DNA of 35,577 nucleotides. Origin: Rickettsiales bacterium. Lineage in GTDB: Bacteria > Pseudomonadota > Alphaproteobacteria > Rickettsiales > SXRF01. The translations under genes and the position numbers were made by a program. Of the stretch, positions 28,147-35,577 are shown one piece after another. The notes beneath the pieces are model-generated. The model was not told the DNA's origin. It did no database searches and worked only from the letters and a program-made list of their open reading frames with translations. The stretch is taken from assembly GCA_005792635.1 (NCBI GenBank), contig SXRF01000023.1:1-35577 (forward strand), given 5' to 3'. Within the stretch, counting starts at the first letter, position 1; every line of letters begins with the position of its first letter.

Positions 28147-28800
28147 TTACTGGTCGCCTGCTGGCTGCACTACCTGCAACAATAACTCATCTTCGGCAAT
28201 GCGCCACTGAATTTTTGCACGAAGATCATCCGCATATTGCTTTGTTAGATAAAGCTGAACATTTTTCGTATTTATTTCGCTAGCGGAACTATCACCAGAA
28301 AGTATTTTTTCACCTTCTGCTTCCCATTTCAAATTTGTACCCTTGGCAGAAATTTTAATGATTTTCTGCGCGAGAGCATCAGTTTCCAAACGCACAGAAA
28401 TCGTGCCGCCGCGAATTAACGCCGCCGATGCGATTATCAGCAAATTATAAATCAACCGCGCCATTTTGATGCTGATGGAAACTGCCGCCGCGTCAGTGTG
28501 TGTTTCTGGCCAATCCAGCGTTATTTTGCTGCCAACGAAATAATCCGTAGCGATTTTCTGCCTTTCGGCAAGATTTGCCTCTCCATGATTTTTTACATTG
28601 CCATACGCCATACGATAAAATTGCAGGCGGGTTACGGCGGAAAACGCACTGCTAACAATCAAATCAACCGCTTGGTTTTGCAAATCAAAACCTTCCTCGC
28701 TTAAAAACTCCGCGCCGTTATTCACCGCACCAATCGGCCCTGTTAGATCGTGACATAGGCGAGTACAAAGTAATTCCGCCATTTGTGTGTTCTCGCTCAT
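28147..28800 (-). CDS. chpT: Histidine phosphotransferase ChpT-like
   Basis: AELLCTRLCHDLTGPIGAVNNGAEFLSEEG has the ChpT phospho-acceptor His context (RLCHDL-GP-GA-NNG). ~217 aa DHp plus degenerate CA fold. Confidence 0.85.
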   Translation of the reverse strand: MSENTQMAELLCTRLCHDLTGPIGAVNNGAEFLSEEGFDLQNQAVDLIVSSAFSAVTRLQFYRMAYGNVKNHGEANLAERQKIATDYFVGSKITLDWPETHTDAAAVSISIKMARLIYNLLIIASAALIRGGTISVRLETDALAQKIIKISAKGTNLKWEAEGEKILSGDSSASEINTKNVQLYLTKQYADDLRAKIQWRIAEDELLLQVVQPAGDQ

Positions 28801-28916
28801 GAGTGGCTTTCTTTCATGTTTGTTGTTGGCAAGTTTTTACGCATACCAATATACTATCACCCATAATTATGAAAAAAGTGTAAATGCCGACAATTTTATT
28901 TACTTACATAACCAAT

Positions 28917-29023
28917 TATACCCAAAGCAGTTCAAGATGTGGCTAGGCAGCCTAGGCGAAGTGTACGCTTTTGTACACGAGACGACGGCTAACAACGCCG
29001 CAGCTTGAAATGGGAAGGGTATA
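28917..29023. repeat. Palindromic repeat element bounded by TATACCC...GGGTATA
   Basis: TATACCC-N7-TTCAAG-aTGtGGC versus GCCGCAG-CTTGAA-N7-GGGTATA. Internal hairpins CTAGGCAGCCTAG and GTGTAC-GCTTTT-GTACAC. Confidence 0.7.
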
Positions 29024-29144
29024 TTACAAAGTAGTAACATTTTATCCATCTATTGGTAGTTGCCAATCGTGTAATATTGTGGAATATATGTGTGTCATAT
29101 ATTCTGTTTCTACCCACAACCTATTTTTATTATAAGGATTATTT

Positions 29145-29654
29145 ATGAAAACCTCAAAAATTCTTGCCTTGCTAGTGGTTACATCTTTTATTTCCGCTTG
29201 CGCTCAACCGAACGGTCGCCCGAATAGCGGCGTTATGCAGGGTGGTGGCTTAAATAAACAAGATGTTGGGACAGTTGCTGGCGCAATTGGCGGCGGAGTT
29301 ATCGGTCATAATATTGGCAGTGGAAAAGGGCAAGTTGTAGCAACCATCGCTGGAACTTTGCTTGGTGCGGCAATCGGTAATAACATCGGCGCATCTCTTG
29401 ATGCTGCGGATATGGCTGCTTATAACGAAACTTCACAACGCGCACTAGAAACCGCTCCTGCTGGCAGGGCTCTGCCATGGAAAAACCCACAAAGTGGAAA
29501 TTATGGCACAGTTACGCCTTCTAACTACTACCAAACCGCTGATGGTCGCTATTGCCGCGAATATAACCAAACCATCGTAATTGGTGGTAAATCGCAAAAT
29601 GGTCATGGCACAGCTTGCCGCGAGCCAGATGGTTCTTGGCAGATTGTTCAATAG
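29145..29654 (+). CDS. Glycine-zipper outer membrane lipoprotein, Rickettsia 17-kDa surface antigen family
   Basis: Lipobox FISACAQ; GTVAGAIGGGVIGHNIGSGKGQVVATIAGTLLGAAIGNNIG; SQRALETAPAG...NYGTVTPSNYYQTADGRYCREYNQTIVIGGK...ACREPDGSWQIV. Confidence 0.93.
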   Translation: MKTSKILALLVVTSFISACAQPNGRPNSGVMQGGGLNKQDVGTVAGAIGGGVIGHNIGSGKGQVVATIAGTLLGAAIGNNIGASLDAADMAAYNETSQRALETAPAGRALPWKNPQSGNYGTVTPSNYYQTADGRYCREYNQTIVIGGKSQNGHGTACREPDGSWQIVQ

Positions 29655-29796
29655 ACTTCCTCATAAACTCATTTTAACTTCAAATCTGCTTGCAATGAAC
29701 CTTCCTCGCTCATGTCAGTTATGTAGAATAACCTCATTTCGCTCGGCTTTCATTGCTTCGCGCTTTTTTGTTAAAATGAGTTTCTAAAGAAGCCTA
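29652..29796. repeat. MITE-like element with 27-nt imperfect terminal inverted repeats
   Basis: Left TAGACTTCCTCATAAACTCATTTTAAC and right (reverse complement) TAGGCTTCTTTAGAAACTCATTTTAAC agree at 23 of 27 positions. ~145 bp. Confidence 0.75.
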
Positions 29797-29836
29797 ATAA
29801 TCCAACAACTAAAACTAAATAGAGCAAAAGGCTATA

Positions 29837-30676
29837 ATGACAGAAACTACAGAACAACAGCCAAAAGTGCCACAAGGAACTCTTATGGCGGGTAAGCGTG
29901 GGCTTATTATGGGGCTTGCCAACGATAAATCAATCGCATGGGGCGTTGCACAATATCTGCACGCGCAAGGCGCGGAGCTAGCTTTCAACTATCAGGGTGA
30001 GGCGTTGGAAAAGCGTGTGCGACCACTGGCGGAGAGCTTGGGTTCAAAGCTTATCTTACCATGCGATGTTACGGATATGGCGAGCATTGATGCTTTGTTT
30101 GCTGAGATTGAAAAATCTTGGGGTCAGATAGATTTTATCGTTCACGCCATTGCTTTCTCCGACAAAAACGAGCTGAAGGGCAAATATGTTGATACCTCAT
30201 TGGAAAATTTCCAAATGACGATGAATATTTCCTGCTATTCCTTCACTGCCGTTGCTAAACGCGCTAGCTTGCTTATGAAAAATGGCGGTAGCATGGTGAC
30301 GCTTACTTACTATGGTGCGGAGCGCGTTGTCCCACATTATAATGTTATGGGCGTTGCCAAAGCTGCTCTGGAAGCTAGTGTTCGCTATTTGGCGATGGAT
30401 TTGGGCGAAAATAATATTCGCGTCAACGCCATCTCCGCAGGACCGATAAAAACCCTTGCTGCTTCGGGCATCGGTGATTTCCGCTATATATTGAAATGGA
30501 ACGAATATAACTCTCCTCTTCGTCGCAACACCACTATTGAAGATGTTGGTGGCTCGGCTGTTTATTTACTTTCCGAGCTAGGACAAGGGACAACTGGCGA
30601 GGTTTTACATGTTGATTCTGGCTATCATGTGGTTGGTATGAAATGTGTTGATGCGCCTGATATTAGTACCGTTTAG
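29837..30676 (+). CDS. fabI: Enoyl-[acyl-carrier-protein] reductase (NADH) FabI
   Basis: GLIMGLANDKSIAWGVAQ, VHAIAFSDKNELKG, Y-X6-K in ERVVPHYNVMGVAKAALE, NAISAGPIKTLAASGI. Confidence 0.97.
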   Translation: MTETTEQQPKVPQGTLMAGKRGLIMGLANDKSIAWGVAQYLHAQGAELAFNYQGEALEKRVRPLAESLGSKLILPCDVTDMASIDALFAEIEKSWGQIDFIVHAIAFSDKNELKGKYVDTSLENFQMTMNISCYSFTAVAKRASLLMKNGGSMVTLTYYGAERVVPHYNVMGVAKAALEASVRYLAMDLGENNIRVNAISAGPIKTLAASGIGDFRYILKWNEYNSPLRRNTTIEDVGGSAVYLLSELGQGTTGEVLHVDSGYHVVGMKCVDAPDISTV

Positions 30677-30715
30677 GCAGCATAATATTTAATCATCAAA
30701 AAACGAGAGTGGTTT

Positions 30716-31288
30716 ATGGCAAAAAAAGAAAAAGCGGCAACTGAAGAAGAAGACAAAAAAGCTACTGGTGATGCTGGGGCTGGCGCAGAAGGCGCGGAAG
30801 GTGCTGAGGGCGTTGCACCGAAAAAATCGAAGAAAAAATTGATTATAATTGCCGCCGCCGCCGTTTTGTTGATTGGTGGCGGAGTTGGCGCATTTCTTAT
30901 GACCTCCAAGGGCGGTGAAGAACACGCCGAAGGCGGCAAGGAAGCTGTTGAGCTTGATGAACATGGAAACCCAATAGTAAATGCCGCAGTATATTACACT
31001 CTGCCAGAGTTTTTGGTTAATCTAAACGGTTCGGGAAAATCTTCAGTTTTCCTAAAAACCACCGTGGTTTTGGAAGTAACCAAACAAACTGATGTCCCTG
31101 CTATTGAGTCGTCTTTGCCGCGCTTAGTGGACGGCATTAACACTTACCTGCGCGAACTGCGCCCGAGCGATGTTGCTGGTTCAGCGGGAATTCAAAGGCT
31201 GCGTGAGGAAATTTTGCTGCGCGTAAATAAAGCGATTGCACCAAAACAAATTAATGATGTGCTGTTTAAGGAAATCGTCGTTCAATAG
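30716..31288 (+). CDS. fliL: Flagellar basal body-associated protein FliL
   Basis: N-terminal charged segment, single TM (LIIIAAAAVLLIGGGVGAFL), YYTLPEFLVNLN...FLKTTVVLEV...LREEILLRVNKAI...INDVLFKEIVVQ. Confidence 0.9.
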   Translation: MAKKEKAATEEEDKKATGDAGAGAEGAEGAEGVAPKKSKKKLIIIAAAAVLLIGGGVGAFLMTSKGGEEHAEGGKEAVELDEHGNPIVNAAVYYTLPEFLVNLNGSGKSSVFLKTTVVLEVTKQTDVPAIESSLPRLVDGINTYLRELRPSDVAGSAGIQRLREEILLRVNKAIAPKQINDVLFKEIVVQ

Positions 31289-31454
31289 GTTCAGTTCATA
31301 AATTCTACTATAGCTTGCTGCAAATGGCAGTTTCCTGCGCGTACCAAAGCTCATGTACTTAGTGTACACTGCGCTACGGTTCTCGGAAACCACCATATTG
31401 GCTTCGCCGCCCTTCGGGTCGCTTGCGCCATAGCGAATTTATGAACTGAACCTA
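31286..31454. repeat. MITE-like element with perfect 20-bp terminal inverted repeats
   Basis: TAGGTTCAGTTCATAAATTC (31286-31305) and GAATTTATGAACTGAACCTA (31435-31454). 169 bp, immediately downstream of fliL. Confidence 0.9.
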
Positions 31455-31491
31455 AGCTTTTACCACTCAAAAATGACAAAAATTATTCTGT

Positions 31492-32601
31492 ATGAGACTT
31501 CCGTGGACATTATCGCGCTATATTGGTAAGCATTTTTTGCTGGCGATTTTGCTTGCTCTTGTCTGCCTTCTCGCCATTACTTTGCTAATTGATATTGTGG
31601 AAATGATCCGCCGCGCTTCGGGGCGCGGTGGTGTTCCTTTTCAAATAATTTTATCTCTATCGCTGCTTAAACTTCCCAGTTTTGCTGAAAAATTGATGGC
31701 TTATGCGGTGCTTATCGGCAGCATGGTGGCTCTTACCCGCCTCACCCGCACACAAGAGCTTATAATAGCGCGGGCATCTGGAGTTTCCGTGTGGCAGTTT
31801 TTATCGCCAGCAATGGCGGTGGTATTCGCACTTGGCGTGTTTATGACCACTATTTTCAACCCATTCTCTTCGGCTCTTATGATGCGAAATGAGCAGTTGG
31901 AAGGAAAATATATCGCAGGAAACACTAGCTTGCTTGCCGTTTCGTCATCTGGTTTATGGTTGCGCCAGATGGAGGATGACAAAAACAATAATATCAGCGA
32001 GCATATAATTCATTCCGCCAAATTGCTGCAAAATGATATGTCATTTGCGAAGGTAATGATTTTTTCTTTTGATAATGATAAAAAATTTGTGGAACGCTTG
32101 GATGCCGACCATGCAGTGTTAGGTGCAGGAGTTTTGCATTTAAGCAGTGTGGTACGCTCTGTGCCTGCCAAGCCTACGGAGAATTTGGCGGAGTATAGCC
32201 TGCCTACCACGCTGACTATGGAGCATATCCAAGATAGTTTTGCCTCACCAGAAACTATGTCATTTTGGCATTTGCCGAGCTTCATAAACATGCTGGAAGA
32301 GGCTGGCTTTTCCGCGCTAAAACACAAGCTATATTGGCATAGCTTGCTCGCCAGTCCGTTTCTTCTTGTCGGCACGGTGTTGATCTCTGCGGTATTTTCC
32401 CTGCGTTCACCACGCCGTGGGAAAATCGGTGTTTTGGTAGTATCAGGCGTTGTCGTCGGGTTTTTATTGCATTTCTGCACAGATATTATCTTTGCTTTCG
32501 GCGCAAGCGGTACGATACCTGTCATCCTTGCGGCATGGACACCAGCAGCAATAGTAATCATGATTGGCGTCGCGCTGCTTCTGCATTTAGAAGATGGCTA
32601 A
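31492..32601 (+). CDS. lptG: LPS export ABC transporter permease LptG (YjgP/YjgQ family)
   Basis: LSRYIGKHFLLAILLALVCLLAITLLIDIVEMIRRA...FAEKLMAYAVLIGSMVALTRLTRTQELIIARASGVSVWQFL; C-terminal TM cluster. Confidence 0.88.
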   Translation: MRLPWTLSRYIGKHFLLAILLALVCLLAITLLIDIVEMIRRASGRGGVPFQIILSLSLLKLPSFAEKLMAYAVLIGSMVALTRLTRTQELIIARASGVSVWQFLSPAMAVVFALGVFMTTIFNPFSSALMMRNEQLEGKYIAGNTSLLAVSSSGLWLRQMEDDKNNNISEHIIHSAKLLQNDMSFAKVMIFSFDNDKKFVERLDADHAVLGAGVLHLSSVVRSVPAKPTENLAEYSLPTTLTMEHIQDSFASPETMSFWHLPSFINMLEEAGFSALKHKLYWHSLLASPFLLVGTVLISAVFSLRSPRRGKIGVLVVSGVVVGFLLHFCTDIIFAFGASGTIPVILAAWTPAAIVIMIGVALLLHLEDG

Positions 32602-32739
32602 GAACCAGCTCATCATCTTCTCTCTAGCTTGCGCGATGAGCCATAGCTCACCTAACAATCTCAAAAACACTTGCATTTTAGAAAATATATTATAGATTTT
32701 TAATATATTTTACAATAATACTTAAAAAACGGCAGTGGT

Positions 32740-33531
32740 ATGATTCAGCTTAATCAACAAGAAATCAATGATAAATTCGAACGATACAAGATAAATTTTA
32801 CCAAATTTAATCCTTCTGTGGAGATTAAACTACCAATCCTAGATTTACCAGATAGCCGTGCCAATCGCCTAGAAATAAGCGATAGGCAGCGCAATTACGA
32901 ATGCCTCCTCCAAGCAAAGAAAGATTACGAAAATCCGCAACATAAGGCAATAAAAGACCAAATGAATTTTGCGAATGGATTTAATGCTTGGATAGAATTT
33001 TCAGATTCAATTAAAGAATATAGGAAAAAATCCTACGAGGTTATAACAAAAGCCTTGTTGGATTCTGGTGATAACATCGATAAATATACCTCATATTACG
33101 GCGGCGATAATATATATGTTAAAAGATACGAGGATACGAGAGCTGGTGTGGTTGGGGTGCATGATATAGTTTTTCAATATGCTGCTGGTAATCAAGAATT
33201 CCCTCCAAATTTACTAACGATACCAGCAATGGGAAAAACTTTTGCGAAAGATTTGAGTAAAAAACTAAAGAAATTGGGGATAGACAATACACTGGTGGAA
33301 GAAATCGTAACAAAACATTCTGTAATAAGACCTGCCATGGTCGTCGTTGACATCTCTACGGAAAAATTTCAAGGCAGAGAGGATGTTAAAGCTTTGTTTT
33401 ATCAAGAAAATAAATTTGAATTAGGCAATATGGATAGCTCTTCTATGGGAGCTGCAATAACTGCTGTTGGGCATGACCAGCACCCTGTAATTAAAGAAGC
33501 TGCTGATAGTAGTAATGTGCGTGAAAAGTGA
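32740..33531 (+). CDS. Hypothetical protein (263 aa)
   Basis: Long ORF, AT-rich relative to the core genes. No family recognised. Confidence 0.7.
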   Translation: MIQLNQQEINDKFERYKINFTKFNPSVEIKLPILDLPDSRANRLEISDRQRNYECLLQAKKDYENPQHKAIKDQMNFANGFNAWIEFSDSIKEYRKKSYEVITKALLDSGDNIDKYTSYYGGDNIYVKRYEDTRAGVVGVHDIVFQYAAGNQEFPPNLLTIPAMGKTFAKDLSKKLKKLGIDNTLVEEIVTKHSVIRPAMVVVDISTEKFQGREDVKALFYQENKFELGNMDSSSMGAAITAVGHDQHPVIKEAADSSNVREK

Positions 33532-33542
33532 GTTAAACAGGT

Positions 33543-35471
33543 CTAAACCTCATCTACTTTCGCGCCTTTCAGAACGCCTGAAATTGCCCTGTCCATCCGT
33601 CTTTCCGCGAATGGTTGTGCGACGCGCCCTAGCTCCTGAACCTCGGCATCAATATAGTCGCGGTCTTCGCCCTCTATGGCGTTGCGAACCACGGCGACCT
33701 GCCGCTCAATCCTGCGCCACTCGCCTTCTTCCAGCAAATCCGCGTCTTGTTTGAGTGCGCTGTCCAGCTCCACGATTGAACGCTGTGCATCCACCCGCGC
33801 TTCCACCAGCAAGCGTTCCATAATGTCGCGCTTGGCGTTTTCCATGCTCTCGCGCAGCATTCGCTCCATGTCTTCTGGCTCAATACCGTATGATGGTTTT
33901 ATGACGATGGTTTGCGTTTTACCCGTGGTTTTTTCCATCGCAGAAACGGTTAGCAACCCGTCCGCATCCACCACGAAATTCACCGCCACCCGCGCAATAC
34001 CAGCAGGAAGCGGCGGAATATCGGTTAGCACAAAATTTGCGAGCGACCGATTATGCTCCGCCATTTCGCGCTCACCCTGCACAATATGAATTTTTATAGC
34101 GGTTTGCCCATCGTTATAGGTGGTAAATTCTTGAGAAACCGCAACGGGAATCGGCGTGTTGCGATATATCAGCTTTTCCGTAAGCCCGCCCATCGTTTCC
34201 AGCCCTAAAGACAGAGGAATAACATCCAGCAGCAGATTATCAGACCCCTCGGTAAGTCCCTGCGCCTGCAAGGCTGCGCCGAGTGCCACCACCTCGTCAG
34301 GATTGACATCTGTCAGCGGTTTTTTGCCGAAAAATTCCTCCACCAACTGCACAACCATCGGCACACGCGTTGAACCACCAACCATCACCACGCCCTTAAT
34401 ATCGGAAACGCTTAGTTTCGCATCCTCCATCGCCTGCTCACAAACGGCAATAGTTTTCTGGACATACGGCGCGATGAGCAACTCAAAATCCACGCGGGAT
34501 AATTTTACCACTAAATTGTCACCCCGCTGCATAGCGGGGTCTGGCTTTCCTTCAATATCCTTACCAGATCCCGCAACAAGTGCGGGATGACAAACTATTT
34601 CTACTTCTTGGCTGCTGGTAAGCGCGTGTTTCGCCTCGCGGGCAATGGCAACCACTTCGCCAATTTTTTCGCTGGAAAGCTGGGCTGCACCATGCCCGAT
34701 TTCTGTGAGCAACCAAGCGGCGATCGCTTGGTCAAAATCATCGCCGCCCAGCGCGGTATCGCCGCCTGTCGCCAGTACTTGAAAAACGCCTTGTTCAAGC
34801 TTGAGCAGTGAAATGTCAAATGTGCCACCGCCAAGGTCGTAAATCGCATATATACCTTGTGCATTTTTATCCAAACCATACGCCAGAGCCGCCGCCGTTG
34901 GCTCGTTCACCAGCCGCAGAACTTCTAGCCCAGCGAGTGCCGCAGCGTCTTTAGTCGCTGCCCGCGCCGCATCATCAAAATAGGCGGGTACGGTTATAAC
35001 CGCTTTGGTGACTGGTTTGCCCAGCGCATTTTCAGCCATGGCTTTTAAGTGTTTCAAAATATCAGCGGAAATCTCTACAGGCGTTTTTTCCTGCCCAGCA
35101 ACTTTCAGCCGCACCATACCAGCATTTTTTTCGCCGATATTTTCCACAATGTCATACGGCAAATTACCAAGGACTTTTTTTATGTCCTCCGCCCCGCGCC
35201 CCATCAAGCGTTTTATGGAGGAAATAACATTTTTCTCGCCTTTGTCGCCACGCGCCTTCGCGCTATAACCAACTTCCACCTTGCCATCCGCCGCGTAATA
35301 AACCACCGAGGGGACAAGCGCGTGACCATGGATATTATGCACCACCTCAACATTGCCAGCAGACGCCACCGCGACCACCGAGTGCGTCGTGCCGAGATCA
35401 ATCCCCACCGCCGCCACATCCGAATGTGGTAAAGGCGTTTGGTTGGGTTCATATATTTGTAGTAGGTTCAT
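33543..35471 (-). CDS. hscA: Fe-S cluster assembly chaperone HscA (Hsp70 family), with an in-frame palindromic insertion
   Basis: [95 protein letters not shown]. Start at 35471; the track ORF extends to 35492. Confidence 0.93.
   Translation of the reverse strand: MNLLQIYEPNQTPLPHSDVAAVGIDLGTTHSVVAVASAGNVEVVHNIHGHALVPSVVYYAADGKVEVGYSAKARGDKGEKNVISSIKRLMGRGAEDIKKVLGNLPYDIVENIGEKNAGMVRLKVAGQEKTPVEISADILKHLKAMAENALGKPVTKAVITVPAYFDDAARAATKDAAALAGLEVLRLVNEPTAAALAYGLDKNAQGIYAIYDLGGGTFDISLLKLEQGVFQVLATGGDTALGGDDFDQAIAAWLLTEIGHGAAQLSSEKIGEVVAIAREAKHALTSSQEVEIVCHPALVAGSGKDIEGKPDPAMQRGDNLVVKLSRVDFELLIAPYVQKTIAVCEQAMEDAKLSVSDIKGVVMVGGSTRVPMVVQLVEEFFGKKPLTDVNPDEVVALGAALQAQGLTEGSDNLLLDVIPLSLGLETMGGLTEKLIYRNTPIPVAVSQEFTTYNDGQTAIKIHIVQGEREMAEHNRSLANFVLTDIPPLPAGIARVAVNFVVDADGLLTVSAMEKTTGKTQTIVIKPSYGIEPEDMERMLRESMENAKRDIMERLLVEARVDAQRSIVELDSALKQDADLLEEGEWRRIERQVAVVRNAIEGEDRDYIDAEVQELGRVAQPFAERRMDRAISGVLKGAKVDEV
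34516..34593. repeat. Palindromic 'dumbbell' repeat, copy 3, inside the hscA coding sequence
   Basis: TTGTCACCCCGCTGCATAGCGGGGTCTGG...CCAGATCCCGCAACAAGTGCGGGATGACAA is 78 bp (26 codons). It encodes [26 protein letters not shown] in the HscA frame. Confidence 0.85.
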
Positions 35472-35473
35472 AT

Positions 35474-35577
<104 letters not shown>

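Noticed and set aside
28787-29008. 73-aa plus-strand ORF overlapping the chpT 5' end
   Set aside because: Runs through the TATACCC palindromic element and overlaps chpT; no coherent family. Most likely spurious.
30673-30964. Antisense ORFs of 88 and 91 aa opposite fliL
   Set aside because: Low-complexity Ser/Ala/Pro or Phe-rich translations arise from the repetitive Ala/Glu/Lys-rich fliL N-terminus in antisense; fliL itself has clear family features.

Overview
This 35.6 kb window is compact and gene-dense. Gene content (ChpT, NtrX, FliL, FabI, a Rickettsia-type 17-kDa antigen lipoprotein, HscA) suggests an alphaproteobacterium. I support about 35 CDS: gltX (partial), ruvB, astA, ribD, a cyclophilin, a bacterioferritin, pyrC, rpsD, rpe, a GGCT-like gene, rpsU, thiD, aas, an ntrX-like gene, anmK, a HAD-like gene, hemC, an operon-like block chpT-cheA-cheW-cheY-cheB-cheR-nucleotidyltransferase-lipoprotein-hemC, a 17-kDa-antigen-like lipoprotein, fabI, fliL, lptG, hscA, the argF 3' end, and several ORFans. 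The most unusual signal is palindromic, mobile-looking small repeats. A GTCAY...ATGAC 'dumbbell' family occurs three times, once in frame inside hscA, where it adds a 26-codon peptide. Two MITE-like elements begin exactly at the TAG stop codons of the 17-kDa-antigen and fliL genes. A third type is TATACCC...GGGTATA. Other notable points are three matching 21-nt Fur-box-like sites (upstream of ribD, anmK and an ORFan), a bacterioferritin that appears to lack most ferroxidase ligands but keeps the heme Met, and a chemotaxis operon that includes chpT and runs into hemC. I saw no CRISPR array, rRNA, tRNA or intact IS element. All family calls come from reading motifs; no searches were run.
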